From assembly GCA_019113675.1 (NCBI GenBank), contig DXHA01000084.1:1-40908 (forward strand): DNA of 40,908 bases. Reading direction: 5' to 3'. Origin of the DNA: Candidatus Yaniella excrementigallinarum. GTDB lineage: Bacteria; Actinomycetota; Actinomycetes; Actinomycetales; Micrococcaceae. The position numbers were made by a program, and so were the translations under genes. The stretch's first letter is position 1. Each line of letters starts with the position of its first letter. The notes under the pieces were generated by a model. The model ran no database searches. It was not told the origin of the DNA and saw nothing but the letters and a program-made list of their open reading frames with translations. Shown in pieces: positions 24,859 through 34,435 of this stretch.

Positions 24859-25950
24859 ATGAGCGAACCAAACACAGACCAGCCCGTTGTACGGGTTGAA
24901 AATGTCTATAAGATCTTTGGTCGGCGTCCCAAAGCTGTTGTTGAAAAAATGAAAGCCGGTGCGACTCGTCAAGATGTTGAAGACGACGGCACCGCGGCAG
25001 TAATTAACGCAACGTTCGATGTATATCCCGGCGAAATTTTCGTTGTCATGGGGCTATCGGGATCGGGTAAATCCACGCTGATTCGTACGTTGAATGCACT
25101 GCAGCCAGCAACTACGGGAACCGTAGAAGTAAGGGGCCAAGACTTAGCCAAGCTTTCTCCCAAGGAGCTTCGGGCACTGCGTTCGGAACACATCTCGATG
25201 GTGTTTCAGCACTTCGCATTGTTCCCGCACTGGACGGTTGTTGAAAACGCCGCCTACAGTCTTGAAACTCAGGGCGTAGCAAAAGCAGAACGCTATGAGA
25301 AAGCCCGCGAGGTGTTATCCTCCGTCGGGCTCGACGGGTGGGAAGAATCCTACCCATCTGAGCTATCGGGTGGTATGCAACAGCGTGTTGGCCTTGCCCG
25401 CGCGCTGGCAGCCGGTACAGACATCATGTTGATGGACGAAGCGTTTTCAGCGCTTGATCCGCTTATTCGACGTGAAATGCAAGAAGAGCTCAGACAAATT
25501 CAAAATGAGCTTGGACGAACCATTATTTTCATTACTCACGACCTCAATGAAGCTATGTTCTTGGGCGATCGCATTGCAGTAATGAAAGACGGCGAAATCG
25601 CCCAAATTGGTACGCCAGAACAAATCCTTTCCGAACCGGCTGATGACTATGTCGCATCGTTTACCTCGGATGTGGATCGTGCCCGCGTGTTGACTGCTGA
25701 GTCCGTCATGGTTCCAGAAACAGAACTCACGGCAGAAGACCGTGCTGCATTTGGGCGCAAGACCCTGACAGTCAAGGCCGACGCAACTATTCAAGACATT
25801 GTTCCTGTGGTTTTAAAAGCCCAGGGTCCTGTTGCTGTAGAAGGCAACAACACAAATGAACACCTTGGGTACATCCGGCTCGAAACTCTCCTCGAGGCGC
25901 TGACACCACAAGAATCTGAAGTCGTAGACGGCGCAGGGGAGGCAAAATAA
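24859..25950 (+). CDS. proV: Glycine betaine/proline ABC transporter, ATP-binding subunit
   Basis: This cytoplasmic ATPase drives betaine uptake for osmoprotection. The product has Walker [10 protein letters not shown] (65-73), Q-loop [11 protein letters not shown], signature [15 protein letters not shown], and Walker [13 protein letters not shown]. The insertion before Walker A (about 20-50) with [10 protein letters not shown] is typical of ProV/OpuAA. A short C-terminal domain (about 285-350) occupies the position of the CBS pair, which senses ionic strength in relatives. I chose the ATG at 24859; a GTG 15 nt upstream is also in frame. Ribosome sites are unclear because GAGGAGG lies about 35 nt upstream, beyond a hairpin. 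The permease gene starts immediately after its stop. Confidence 0.94.
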   Translation: MSEPNTDQPVVRVENVYKIFGRRPKAVVEKMKAGATRQDVEDDGTAAVINATFDVYPGEIFVVMGLSGSGKSTLIRTLNALQPATTGTVEVRGQDLAKLSPKELRALRSEHISMVFQHFALFPHWTVVENAAYSLETQGVAKAERYEKAREVLSSVGLDGWEESYPSELSGGMQQRVGLARALAAGTDIMLMDEAFSALDPLIRREMQEELRQIQNELGRTIIFITHDLNEAMFLGDRIAVMKDGEIAQIGTPEQILSEPADDYVASFTSDVDRARVLTAESVMVPETELTAEDRAAFGRKTLTVKADATIQDIVPVVLKAQGPVAVEGNNTNEHLGYIRLETLLEALTPQESEVVDGAGEAK

Positions 25951-26790
25951 ATGGAAATTCCAGTACCACGTATTCCACTAGGCGACTGGGTTGAGGTTGT
26001 CCTCGATTGGTTGCTAGCCACGCTTGGCACTTTCTTTACGGTTATCCGTAATTTATTGGAAACCCTTTATGAGTTCTTACTCTGGGTACTCATCACTCCT
26101 GAATGGTGGATTGTCACTATCGTTCTTGCCGGGCTCGGATGGTGGCTGCGCAGCTGGCAGCTGGCATTAGGCACCGTGATCGGATTCGTTGTGATCGTCG
26201 GCGTCAACCAGTGGCCTAATGCGATGTCCACGTTGTCATTGGTCGCCATCGCCACTTTGATCGCAGTTGTGTTCAGTATCCCGCTGGGGATCTGGGCGGC
26301 GAAGTCCCACACCGCTTCCAAAATTTTGCGGCCCATCCTCGACTTCATGCAGACTATGCCCCCGATGGTGTATCTGATTCCTGCACTGGTTATTTTCCGC
26401 GTAGGGGTCGTTCCAGGCATGGTTGCTACTGTAATTTTCGCGATGGCACCTGGGGTACGCTTTACTGAACTGGGTATTCGCAATGTTGATGCTGAAGTAG
26501 TTGAAGCCGGTAAGGCATTTGGCTCCCCGCCTGGAAAAATACTGCGTCAGATTCAGCTACCACTGGCACTGCCGACAATTATGGCCGGTGTAAACCAGGT
26601 CATTATGCTGTCGTTGTCGATGGTTGTTATTGCCGGTATGGTCGGCGCTGGCGGACTTGGTGGCGAGGTCGTTGCCTCATTGAACCGCATTAATGCTGGT
26701 CTTGGCTTCGAGTCTGGTCTTGCCGTGGTCATCTTAGCTATGTACCTTGACAGACTGACCTCGATCCAAGCGCAGCATAACAGCCACTAA
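25951..26790 (+). CDS. proW: Glycine betaine ABC transporter, permease subunit
   Basis: The 279-aa membrane subunit forms the translocation pore with ProV. It has an amphipathic N-terminal segment and about six to seven membrane helices. The EAA loop that contacts the ATPase reads EAGKAFGSPPGKILRQIQLP. QTMPPMVYLIPALVIF and MLSLSMVVIAGMVGAGGLG are typical of the ProW/OpuAB family. The ATG directly follows the proV stop and uses GGGGAGG located inside the end of proV, so translation is coupled. Confidence 0.94.
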   Translation: MEIPVPRIPLGDWVEVVLDWLLATLGTFFTVIRNLLETLYEFLLWVLITPEWWIVTIVLAGLGWWLRSWQLALGTVIGFVVIVGVNQWPNAMSTLSLVAIATLIAVVFSIPLGIWAAKSHTASKILRPILDFMQTMPPMVYLIPALVIFRVGVVPGMVATVIFAMAPGVRFTELGIRNVDAEVVEAGKAFGSPPGKILRQIQLPLALPTIMAGVNQVIMLSLSMVVIAGMVGAGGLGGEVVASLNRINAGLGFESGLAVVILAMYLDRLTSIQAQHNSH

Positions 26791-26835
26791 TCACAAGTTT
26801 CACTCAAAAATCCTTAAGAAGGAAATGAAAGGAAG

Positions 26836-27744
26836 ATGTTGACCTTGAAATCACGTTTATTTCAATCGGTAACAGCTCTATCCGTAGCCGCCTTGGCTTT
26901 GACCGCTTGCGGTGATGATAATGGAGGTGGCGGTGACGCAGACGGCGACGCCGGAGAAATTACTATTGGAGTCTTTAACGGCTGGGAAGAGGGCATTGCA
27001 GTCTCCGAGCTGTGGGCCTATCTCCTTGAAGAAGAGGGCTATGAGGTAAACCTCGAATATGCTGACCCGGCCCCGGTATATTCTGGATTGGCAACTAACG
27101 ACTACAACTTTACTCTGGATACCTGGCTGCCGATCACCCACGAGGACTACGTAGATGAATACAGCGATGACATCACCGACCTTGGAGTCTGGAATGATGA
27201 GTCATCACTACATCTAGCGGTCAACGAGGATGCCCCGATCGATTCGATTGAAGAACTGGCAGATAATGCTGACGAGTTCAACAACGAGATTATCGGTATC
27301 GACCCCGGTGCCGGCATCACTCAGCAAGTCGAAAATGAAGCTATTCCAACCTATGGTCTAGAAGACATGGACTTCACGACCTCGGGTACCCCAGCAATGC
27401 TGCAGGAACTGGAAAGCGCCACCGAATCAGGCGACAATATTGTTGTTACTCTGTGGCGTCCACACTGGGCATACGATGCATACCCGGTGCGTGACCTAGA
27501 GGACCCAGAAGGTGCGATGGGTGAAACTGAAGCCATCCACGGTACTGCAAACGCGGACTGGGCTGAAGATGAAGACAATGCCGATGTCGTTGGCTGGTTG
27601 GAAGATTTCGAAATGGATTCGGATACTCTCTACTCGCTTGAAAATGAGATGTTCAACGAGAATCCAGATACCGATGATTACCGCCCAATTATTGAAGATT
27701 GGGTTGCCGAGAACCAAGACTACGTTGATGGCCTGACTGACTAG
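26836..27744 (+). CDS. proX: Glycine betaine-binding lipoprotein of the ABC transporter
   Basis: The 302-aa binding protein has a signal peptide with lipobox LTAC (Cys25 would be lipidated), an acidic Gly/Asp linker, and OpuAC-type motifs GWEEGIAVSELWA, DTWLPITHEDY, IDPGAGITQQ and VTLWRPHWAY. The Trp and Tyr residues in these blocks build the aromatic cage for the trimethylammonium head. It is very acidic. It starts 45 nt after proW with a GAAAGGA ribosome site and ends before a strong terminator. It is a clear paralogue of the orphan protein encoded at 15333-16244. Confidence 0.94.
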   Translation: MLTLKSRLFQSVTALSVAALALTACGDDNGGGGDADGDAGEITIGVFNGWEEGIAVSELWAYLLEEEGYEVNLEYADPAPVYSGLATNDYNFTLDTWLPITHEDYVDEYSDDITDLGVWNDESSLHLAVNEDAPIDSIEELADNADEFNNEIIGIDPGAGITQQVENEAIPTYGLEDMDFTTSGTPAMLQELESATESGDNIVVTLWRPHWAYDAYPVRDLEDPEGAMGETEAIHGTANADWAEDEDNADVVGWLEDFEMDSDTLYSLENEMFNENPDTDDYRPIIEDWVAENQDYVDGLTD

Positions 27745-27762
27745 CCACCCCTCAACTAGCTG

Positions 27763-27801
27763 ACTGCCGCTGGCCTCCATTAGGAGGCCAGCGGCAGTTT
27801 T
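27763..27801 (+). terminator. Strong Rho-independent terminator of proVWX
   Basis: CTGCCGCTGGCCTCC (27764-27778) and GGAGGCCAGCGGCAG (27783-27797) form a perfect 15-bp stem with loop ATTA, followed by TTTTAT. Confidence 0.95.
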
Positions 27802-27827
27802 ATGTCATCTAACATTAGAGTTTTGAA

Positions 27828-28595
27828 GTGAAACCGCAGGCTTTTGATATTGGCGGTAATATAGCGTTGGGACTTAGCGAAAGGGAACTCTTGGCAGCAT
27901 CGCTATCTTCGCGACAACGACTTTTAGCCGCAGGGCTTACGGCCAGTGCAGGTTTTGTTGACGGCCTATTTTTTATCCATCTAGGCGGATATTTTGTTTC
28001 TTTTATGTCCGGCAACTCTACCCGGGCTGCCGCCGACCTTGCCCAAGGAAACTACCAGGGCTGGCTTATGGCCTCTCTTTTGATTGCGGCATTTGTTCTC
28101 GGTGTGATGCTCTCATCATTTGCAGTGCGATACGGTCCCAAACGATTCCATCCACCCGCAGAGGCGCTACTGTCGCAACAGGTCGCCCCGCATGGTTCTG
28201 CCGTTTGGATGTCCTATGCCCTGTTAGTTATAGGGGCGGTCAGTACGCTTATCCCACCCATCGAACCTGTAGTTCCTTTCATAATTGCCGCTGCCACAGG
28301 CGCTATTAATGGAACCTTTACTCGCCGTGGCGAAGTGACCGTGGGATTGACTTATATGACTGGCACATTAGTGAAGCTGGGGCAGTCTTTGGCCTCCGCC
28401 ATCGCTGTGCGGTCCGCGGTGTATCTGGCACGCTTTGTGCGCTATCTAGGCTTATGGGCTGCCATAGCCATTGGCGCCCTCCTTGGTGGTTGGGCCTATA
28501 CAATTATGGGTCTGGCAGCGATCTGGTTGGTCGTAGCAGCGCTAACGGTTCTCGTGTTTGCGTTGACTCGGCGGGTCAAGAACCGGAGCAGATAG
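27828..28595 (+). CDS. DUF1275 (YoaK-like) membrane protein
   Basis: The 255-aa product matches the DUF1275 family of six-helix membrane proteins of unknown function. Typical blocks are LTASAGFVDGLFFIHLGGYFVSFMSGNSTR (written here only as the region at residues 37-66) and ATGAINGTFTRRGEVTVGLTYMTGTLV in the second half (about 150-180). The start is a GTG with a weak ribosome site. It stands alone between the betaine operon terminator and a hairpin shared with aceB. Confidence 0.86.
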   Translation: MKPQAFDIGGNIALGLSERELLAASLSSRQRLLAAGLTASAGFVDGLFFIHLGGYFVSFMSGNSTRAAADLAQGNYQGWLMASLLIAAFVLGVMLSSFAVRYGPKRFHPPAEALLSQQVAPHGSAVWMSYALLVIGAVSTLIPPIEPVVPFIIAAATGAINGTFTRRGEVTVGLTYMTGTLVKLGQSLASAIAVRSAVYLARFVRYLGLWAAIAIGALLGGWAYTIMGLAAIWLVVAALTVLVFALTRRVKNRSR

Positions 28596-28610
28596 GTCTT
28601 TTAAAGGGTT

Positions 28611-28644
28611 GTGGGGCTTCACCGCTAATGCGATGAAGCCCCAC
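28611..28644. terminator. Hairpin between DUF1275 gene and aceB
   Basis: GTGGGGCTTCA and TGAAGCCCCAC form a perfect 11-bp stem with a 12-nt loop between two convergent genes. T-tracts are weak on both sides (AACCCTTTAAAAG on the minus strand), so it may act in both directions. Confidence 0.55.
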
Positions 28645-28668
28645 GAACTGTGAGCACAAGAGGAAGTG

Positions 28669-30330
28669 TTATGCGCTGACGGTCGCGCCAGCTGCGAGAT
28701 AGCGGTCGTATGCCGGCAAGGTCAAGAAAGTCTCGAAATCTTCTGACAGTGCGGACTCGGCAAACAACTGTTTTGCGTCATCGAGACGATCATTTTCATA
28801 GCGTGGTAAAGCGCTAAATACATCATCGATCTTCTGGGTGACCCAATCGCGGGTGACGGTTTTTGTTGAGCCGTCTTCACGTAGTGCCACAGATCCTGCA
28901 TGGATCCACTGCCAGATCTGGGACCGTGAAATTTCTGCGGTAGCGGCATCTTCCATAAGACCGTTGATTGCAGCAGCACCAGAGCCGTTAAGCCAAGCAT
29001 CCATATAGCGGATACCGACCTCGATATTGGTGTCTAGACCGGCCTCAGTGATTGAACCACTAGTGGCAGCCACATCGATAAGCGCAGCTGCCGACGGTAC
29101 TACGTCTTCGCGCTTATTGGTACGAATTTGGTGTGGGGCGTCCAACAACAATTCGTCGAATACACCCATGCATGTCGGTACCAAACCTGGGTGGGCAACC
29201 CATGAACCATCAAAGCCATCGTTAGCTTCGCGGGTTTTATCTTCGCGAACCTTACGCAGTGCTTCTTTGGTCCGTTCCGGATTCGATGATTCGGGGATGA
29301 AAGCGCTCATACCTCCGATTGCCGAGGCACCACGTTTGTGGCAGGTACGGACTAATAAATCGGTGTATGCCCGCATCATTGGCTGAGTCATCGAAACATC
29401 TGCGCGGTCTGGTAAGACATATTCCGTACCAGAGTCGCGGTAGGTTTTGATGATCGAGAAAATGTAATCCCAGCGTCCGGCATTCAATCCGGCAGCGTGA
29501 TCGCGCAGTTGGTAGAGGATCTCTTCCATTTGGAAGGCTGCCGTGATCGTCTCGATCAATACGGTGGCCCGAACGGTACCTTGCGGAATGCCTAAGTAAT
29601 CTTGTGCCTTATTGAACACGCAGTTCCACCAGCGGGCTTCTAAGTGGTGTTCAAGTTTTGGTAGGTAATAGTACGGACCACGGCCGAGTTCCACGAGTTT
29701 CTCGGCATTATGGAAGAAGTACAGGCCAAAGTCCATCAGAGATCCGGACAGTGGTTCGCCGTCGACTTCGATGTGTGATTCGTCTAAATGTAGACCGCGA
29801 GGGCGAACAATAATTGTCGGCATTTGGGCCAGGGCCGGTTTCTTCAATCGGTAGGCTTTGCCCTGTTCAGAAGTGAAATCTATGTCGTGGCGGATAGCAT
29901 CGAAAAGATTCACTTGCCCGTTGATCATGTTGGACCAGTAAGGTGACGAGGCATCTTCGAAGTCTGCCAACCAACACTTGGCACCAGAATTTAGTGCATT
30001 GATGGTCATTTTTCGATCGACTGGACCGGTAATTTCCACGCGCCGGTCTTTTAGTCCGGGGGCGAGGGGAGCGACCCGCCATGAATCGTCTTCACGGATA
30101 GTGCGGGTGGATTTTTCAAAATCCAGTTGCTCACCGGCTGCTACTTTGGCACGTGCGTCCGTGCGAGCTGCAAGCAGCTCTTTACGCTTCGCATTCTGCT
30201 TGGTGTGTAGGTAGCCCAGGAATTCCAAGGCTTCGTCGGTGAGAATTTCGCGTTGCCGTGCATCCAGTTCACCGAACACGGTCACCGCGATGCCTTCTGA
30301 CGTTGTGTGTTGGATAGTTGGTGATGCCAT
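28669..30330 (-). CDS. aceB: Malate synthase A
   Basis: Malate synthase joins glyoxylate and acetyl-CoA, the second step of the glyoxylate shunt. The 553-aa product has the A-type length and blocks: TINALNSGAKCWLADFEDASSP, IIVRPRGLHLDE (catalytic Arg), ATVLIETITAAFQMEEILYQL, LNAGRWDYIFS, and GSWVAHPGLVP near the CoA site. The C-terminal helical plug contains IRYMDAWLNGSGA. The ATG has AAGGAG 9 nt upstream. It lies 34 nt after isocitrate lyase on the same strand, so aceA-aceB look like an operon, unlike the divergent arrangement in Corynebacterium glutamicum. Confidence 0.96.
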   Translation of the reverse strand: MASPTIQHTTSEGIAVTVFGELDARQREILTDEALEFLGYLHTKQNAKRKELLAARTDARAKVAAGEQLDFEKSTRTIREDDSWRVAPLAPGLKDRRVEITGPVDRKMTINALNSGAKCWLADFEDASSPYWSNMINGQVNLFDAIRHDIDFTSEQGKAYRLKKPALAQMPTIIVRPRGLHLDESHIEVDGEPLSGSLMDFGLYFFHNAEKLVELGRGPYYYLPKLEHHLEARWWNCVFNKAQDYLGIPQGTVRATVLIETITAAFQMEEILYQLRDHAAGLNAGRWDYIFSIIKTYRDSGTEYVLPDRADVSMTQPMMRAYTDLLVRTCHKRGASAIGGMSAFIPESSNPERTKEALRKVREDKTREANDGFDGSWVAHPGLVPTCMGVFDELLLDAPHQIRTNKREDVVPSAAALIDVAATSGSITEAGLDTNIEVGIRYMDAWLNGSGAAAINGLMEDAATAEISRSQIWQWIHAGSVALREDGSTKTVTRDWVTQKIDDVFSALPRYENDRLDDAKQLFAESALSEDFETFLTLPAYDRYLAAGATVSA

Positions 30331-30364
30331 GGCGGGTGCTCCTTATCTTGCCTAGCGGTTCAGA

Positions 30365-31657
30365 CTAGAACTGTTGTGCTTCGGTTGAATCTGCCAAAGC
30401 TGTGGTGGCTGATTCTGGGTTGACGGTTGTTGAGATGAGATCGAAGTAGCTGGTGCCGGCTTCGCGCTGATGACGGGTGGCGGTGAAGCCATCTTTTTCG
30501 GCTGCGAATTCTGCCTGCTGCAACTCAACGAAGGCCGACATCTGACGTTCGTGGTAGCCCTTGGCCAGGTTAAACATTGAGTAGTTCAGCGAGTGGAAAC
30601 CAGCCAGGGTAATGAACTGGAAGGTATAGCCCATGGAAGCGAGTTCGCGTTGGAATTTGGCGATGGTCTCGTCATCCAGGTTGGCTTTCCAGTTGAAGGA
30701 CGGTGAGCAGTTGTAGGCCAACATTTGGTCTGGGAACTCCGCTTTGATGGCTTCAGCGAATTCACGGGCCACGTCAAGATCCGGCGTGGATGTTTCCATC
30801 CACAGCAAATCTGAGTACGGCGCATATGCCTTGGCCCGAGCAATGGATGGCTCCAGACCATTTTTGATGTAGTAGAAGCCTTCAGAGGAGCGTTCTCCGG
30901 TTAGGAACTTGTGATCGCGTTCGTCGATATCCGACTGCAACAGCGTGGCTGCTTCCGCATCGGTACGTGCAACGATAAGTGACGGCGTGCCAGCGACGTC
31001 TGCTGCAAGACGTGCGGCGTTGAGTGTACGCTCATGGTGTGAGGTTGGAATGAGAACTTTGCCGCCCAGGTGACCGCATTTCTTTTCAGAGGCGACTTGG
31101 TCTTCCCAGTGCACACCTGCTGCCCCGGCAGAGATCATCGCTTTCATGAGCTCATAGGCGTTTAGTGGACCACCAAAGCCTGCTTCGGCGTCTGCAACGA
31201 TTGGGACCAAGTAATCCTCTACGGTCTGGACACCTTCGGCCCATTCGATCTGGTCTGCACGCATAAGAGCGTTATTGATACGACGGACAACCTGCGGCAC
31301 CGAGTTTGCCGGATATAGTGACTGGTCCGGGTAGGTGTGACCTGCCAGGTTTGCATCGGCTGCAACCTGCCAACCGGATAGATAGATCGAACGCAGTCCA
31401 GCTTTGACTTGTTGTACCGCTTGGCCGCCAGTCATGGCACCTAGGGCGTTGGTAAAGTCTCCGGTCTTGTGTTCATTCGTGAGTTGATCCCACAGTTTCT
31501 CCGCGCCACGGCGAGCCAATGTATGTTCTTCTTGAACGCGTCCGCGCAGTCGTACAACTTCTTCAGCAGAGTAGTTGCGAGTAACGTTTTTCCAACGGGG
31601 GTTGGAATCCCAGTCTTGTTGAACTTGGTCTGCTGCTGCTTGGATTGCCTGTTCCAT
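30365..31657 (-). CDS. aceA: Isocitrate lyase
   Basis: Isocitrate lyase splits isocitrate into succinate and glyoxylate and allows growth on acetate or fatty acids. The 430-aa product has the catalytic loop KKCGHLGGK (192-200) with the active-site Cys, the metal-binding [10 protein letters not shown], and the C-terminal [13 protein letters not shown] chose the ATG at 31655-31657 because it has GGGAG about 6 nt upstream and gives the known N-terminal form; an open frame extends to 31786 but is not conserved. It is divergent from the RamB-type regulator, which in relatives represses aceA and aceB. Confidence 0.96.
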   Translation of the reverse strand: MEQAIQAAADQVQQDWDSNPRWKNVTRNYSAEEVVRLRGRVQEEHTLARRGAEKLWDQLTNEHKTGDFTNALGAMTGGQAVQQVKAGLRSIYLSGWQVAADANLAGHTYPDQSLYPANSVPQVVRRINNALMRADQIEWAEGVQTVEDYLVPIVADAEAGFGGPLNAYELMKAMISAGAAGVHWEDQVASEKKCGHLGGKVLIPTSHHERTLNAARLAADVAGTPSLIVARTDAEAATLLQSDIDERDHKFLTGERSSEGFYYIKNGLEPSIARAKAYAPYSDLLWMETSTPDLDVAREFAEAIKAEFPDQMLAYNCSPSFNWKANLDDETIAKFQRELASMGYTFQFITLAGFHSLNYSMFNLAKGYHERQMSAFVELQQAEFAAEKDGFTATRHQREAGTSYFDLISTTVNPESATTALADSTEAQQF

Positions 31658-31770
31658 GTTTCTCCCTAAATCACAGTTCTGCGGGTTTCGATTGCTACGT
31701 TCTGTGGTCTGTGCAATCGGTGTATGAACTACTCTGCCAGCTTGGAAGCCCAAAACTAGATGAATCCAAA

Positions 31771-31817
31771 GAAAATATTGGCGCAAATATTGCTTACGAA
31801 AGTTTCGCCGATATTTC
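31771..31817. promoter_or_regulatory. Candidate operator upstream of aceA
   Basis: GAAAATATTGGCGCAAA and GTTTCGCCGATATTTC face each other as an imperfect inverted repeat, and the right half overlaps the palindrome CGAAAGTTTCG (31797-31807). The AAAGTTT core resembles RamB sites described in corynebacteria, but only partly. Confidence 0.35.
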
Positions 31818-32027
31818 TAAGTTTATTGAGCTAGTTGGATAAAAGTGCGTTAATAAAACGAAAATACACAGAAAATTAACTAATGAAGTTCCAGGTAAAT
31901 CCCTTGTATTAGTTAGATTTCGAAAAAAGTGGACAGGTCCGCCAGAATAAACGCATAAATAGTTTTTTCAGGTAAGGGTGTGTCGCGGCATTCTCTGTTC
32001 CCGATAGCCGGTTTAGAGAGGAGAATT

Positions 32028-32057
32028 TTGCTGTCCGACTGTGAAAAAATCTAATTA
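32028..32057 (+). promoter_or_regulatory. Probable promoter of the RamB-type gene
   Basis: TTGCTG (32028-32033) and TAATTA (32052-32057) are spaced by 18 nt. Transcription would begin about 10 nt before the ATG at 32075. There is no Shine-Dalgarno sequence, so the mRNA would be nearly leaderless. Confidence 0.5.
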
Positions 32058-32074
32058 TTGACTACGCTTGCATT

Positions 32075-33574
32075 ATGGCATCTCTGACAGAACCCGAGTC
32101 CTTCGAGAATCAAGACCTACCAGAAGCCGCTTCGCAGGCATCTATCGATCCTGTGATCCTTGGGCATCGTTTACGACACTTTCGTACCGCAGCCGATATG
32201 ACCTTGGATGCACTGGCTACTCAGTTGGGTGCTACTGCTTCGCATCTATCTATGATCGAAAATGGCAAACGCGAGCCCAAAATTACATTGCTTACTCATG
32301 CAGCCCAGTTATTAGGCGTGGAACTCGCTGATCTACTCCAACCTGAAGCACCATCGACTCGGGCTGCATTGGAGATCTCAGTGGAAAAAGCTCAGCGCAC
32401 CCCACACTGGCAAGCCATGGGGCTACCCACGATCCGTGTTTCATCGGCAATCTCTACTCCTGTATTAGAAGCCCTGGATGGTTTGACTCGCGAACTGCGC
32501 CGGCAATATGCAGAGCAAGCGGCTACCCCGGAGGAAGCTCGCCGTGCCAATGTATCAATGCGGAAAGAACAGCGTGAGCACAACAACTACTATGCCGATT
32601 TGGAAAAAGAAGCCCACGAGCTACTGGCGGCAGTGGGACACGACGACGGCCCGCTGTCCTATCATGCGATAGCCGACATTGCAGACCACCTTGACTTTGA
32701 ACTGCGCTTTGTCTCCTCTTTGCCACATTCAACTCGCTCAGTTACAGACCTCAAAAACCGTGTGGTTTTCTTAGCCGATGCTCGAAGCCCCGATCATGAT
32801 CCACGATCAGTAGCACTACAGGCACTGGTGTCTTATGTCCTCGGGCATGGTGAACCAGTCGACTACAAAGATTTTTTGCGGCAGAGAGTCTCCACCAATT
32901 ACGTAACGGCCGCATTGATGATGCCAGAAAAGTCCTTGGTCAAACAGCTCAAGCAGCGCAAAAAAGATCGTGACATCGCCATCGAAGACATCCGTGATGC
33001 CTACTCAGTGTCCTATGAGTCAGCTGCCCACCGTTTCACCAATGTGGCCACCCATCACCTCGACATTGAATGCCACTTTCAAAAAGTCCACGAATCCGGA
33101 GTGCTGCATAAAGCATATGAAAATGACGGCGTGAACTTTCCCGTAGATTCTATCGGCGCCATCGAAGGGCAAGCCGCCTGCCGGTATTGGACCTGCCGGG
33201 AAGTCTTTGGCACCAGCGACCGTTTCCGCCCCTTTAATCAGTACACCGATACCGTCGTCGGCACGTATTGGTGTACCGCAGTTGTTGAACCGTCCCAGTC
33301 TGCATTGTTCTCGCTATCCGTAGGCATTCCGTTTGAGCAGGCCCGCTGGTTCCGCGGAGCTGATACAGCTGAACGTTCGCAGTCTAACTGTCCAGATCCA
33401 ACATGTTGCCGTACCCCGTCTGCAGAGCTGCAAGCACAATGGGCTGGTTACGCTTGGCCAGCCGCTCGTACCAACGCGCACATGTTGGCAGCGATGCCAC
33501 CGGGGTCATTTCCGGGAGTCGACGACGTCGCAGTCTACGAATTTTTGGCTGCCCAAGAACATTTCAGCCGCTAG
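32075..33574 (+). CDS. ramB: RamB-type transcriptional regulator of acetate metabolism
   Basis: The 499-aa product has an N-terminal XRE-type helix-turn-helix (about 29-90, with MTLDALATQLGATASHLSMIENGKREP), a middle metallopeptidase-like region of the ImmA/IrrE kind that has no clear HExxH (about 190-310), and the C-terminal short-chain fatty acyl regulator domain with cysteine pairs CRYWTC and CPDPTCC (about 365-450). This architecture is that of RamB, which represses aceA/aceB in C. glutamicum and acts in M. tuberculosis propionate metabolism. Its position divergent to aceA supports the same role. Ligand binding by the Cys cluster is an inference. Confidence 0.92.
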   Translation: MASLTEPESFENQDLPEAASQASIDPVILGHRLRHFRTAADMTLDALATQLGATASHLSMIENGKREPKITLLTHAAQLLGVELADLLQPEAPSTRAALEISVEKAQRTPHWQAMGLPTIRVSSAISTPVLEALDGLTRELRRQYAEQAATPEEARRANVSMRKEQREHNNYYADLEKEAHELLAAVGHDDGPLSYHAIADIADHLDFELRFVSSLPHSTRSVTDLKNRVVFLADARSPDHDPRSVALQALVSYVLGHGEPVDYKDFLRQRVSTNYVTAALMMPEKSLVKQLKQRKKDRDIAIEDIRDAYSVSYESAAHRFTNVATHHLDIECHFQKVHESGVLHKAYENDGVNFPVDSIGAIEGQAACRYWTCREVFGTSDRFRPFNQYTDTVVGTYWCTAVVEPSQSALFSLSVGIPFEQARWFRGADTAERSQSNCPDPTCCRTPSAELQAQWAGYAWPAARTNAHMLAAMPPGSFPGVDDVAVYEFLAAQEHFSR

Positions 33575-33719
33575 GCTTATTTTGCCCGGTCTGGCGTTGC
33601 CGGGCGAACACGCCGCTGTTAGAGTAAGAAAACTAGACTGTTTGCGACAGCTGTGTCCATTTGTCTTTTAATTCATAGCAGCTCGTCAAATCCTGCCGAA
33701 CGAAAGGTGCCCATCGCAC

Positions 33720-34247
33720 ATGCGTCTGACCCTTGGTAAATTCGTAGTTCACCCTCAGCACGGTCCTGCGGAGGTCGTTGAGCGTAAAACCAGGAAGGTC
33801 AAAGGTGAAGACGTCGACTACGTGGTGCTGGAAGTAGAAGATCAGCGCCTGCAAATCGCCGTCCCCGAAGACAGCCTGTCTGAAATTGGAGTGCGTGATC
33901 TGGCCAGCCATACCCGGTTGCGTAAGCTCATGTCACTGCTGGCCAAAACCGGCGATAAACTCGAACAACAGTGGTCCCGTCGTCTCAAGGCATTGCGTGA
34001 AAAACTGGCCACCGGAGAACTCGACAATGTGGCAGAAGTTGCTCGCGACCTCTACCGTCGTCAGCAAGAAAAAGAGCTGTCGATGGCCGAACGCAACCTT
34101 TACCAAGAAGCAAAAGACATGGTCGTTGCCGAAGTTGCCTTAGTGCTTGATGTCGACCACGAAGAAGCTGAAAAGACCATCGACGGCGCCATCGATGGTG
34201 TACCGCTTACCCGTCTTGGTTTGGACCGCGGTAAAGAAAAAAGCTAA
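33720..34247 (+). CDS. CarD-family transcription regulator
   Basis: The 175-aa product has the N-terminal CarD/TRCF RNA-polymerase-interacting domain (about 1-60, with GKFVVHPQHGPAEV and YVVLEVEDQRLQIAVPED) and a helical DNA-binding C-terminal domain with QQWSRRLKALREKLATGEL and VARDLYRR, where the Trp would wedge into promoter DNA. CarD stabilises open promoter complexes in actinobacteria, including at rRNA genes. The usual actinobacterial CarD is about 160 aa; this one has a short C-terminal extension. I cannot tell whether it is the main CarD or a second copy. It ends at a strong terminator. Confidence 0.9.
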   Translation: MRLTLGKFVVHPQHGPAEVVERKTRKVKGEDVDYVVLEVEDQRLQIAVPEDSLSEIGVRDLASHTRLRKLMSLLAKTGDKLEQQWSRRLKALREKLATGELDNVAEVARDLYRRQQEKELSMAERNLYQEAKDMVVAEVALVLDVDHEEAEKTIDGAIDGVPLTRLGLDRGKEKS

Positions 34248-34255
34248 CAGACCAT

Positions 34256-34296
34256 AACAACGCCGTCTCGAAAAGCATTCGAGGCGGCGTTGTTTT
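34256..34296 (+). terminator. Rho-independent terminator of the CarD gene
   Basis: AACAACGCCGTCTCGAA and TTCGAGGCGGCGTTGTT form a 17-bp stem with one G-U pair and loop AAGCA, followed by a short T run. Confidence 0.92.
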
Positions 34297-34310
34297 ATTG
34301 CCATATAGAA

Positions 34311-34340
34311 TTGACTAAGTTGAACAGTGGCTGAGATAAA
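34311..34340 (+). promoter_or_regulatory. Probable promoter of the IclR gene
   Basis: TTGACT (34311-34316) and GATAAA (34335-34340) are spaced by 18 nt. The expected start of RNA near 34347 puts GGGGAG (34355-34360) close to the 5' end. Confidence 0.6.
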
Positions 34341-34435
34341 CGAAAAGTAGCGTTGGGGAGAAGATCCATATTCCGGAAGAAAAAACGGAAGGCACTGACC
34401 AAGCACTACCCGATTCTCAAAGTGCCCCAGAGCTT

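Larger units (their letters stand above)
31658..32074. other. Divergent regulatory region aceA-ramB
   Basis: This 417-nt AT-rich stretch has no gene. It contains an imperfect inverted repeat with a central CGAAAGTTTCG palindrome (31771-31817), and a promoter for the regulator near its right end. Binding of RamB here is expected from what is known in Corynebacterium and Mycobacterium. Confidence 0.6.

Noticed and set aside
24705..24899. Small open frame of 64 codons in the proV leader
   Set aside because: It starts with GTG without a ribosome site, overlaps the proV start in another frame and has no recognisable motif.
32028..32054. Eight-codon upstream frame (TTG start after GAGAGGAG) before the RamB-type gene
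   Set aside because: The likely promoter overlaps this segment, so it would not be transcribed from it. There is no evidence for a farther promoter.
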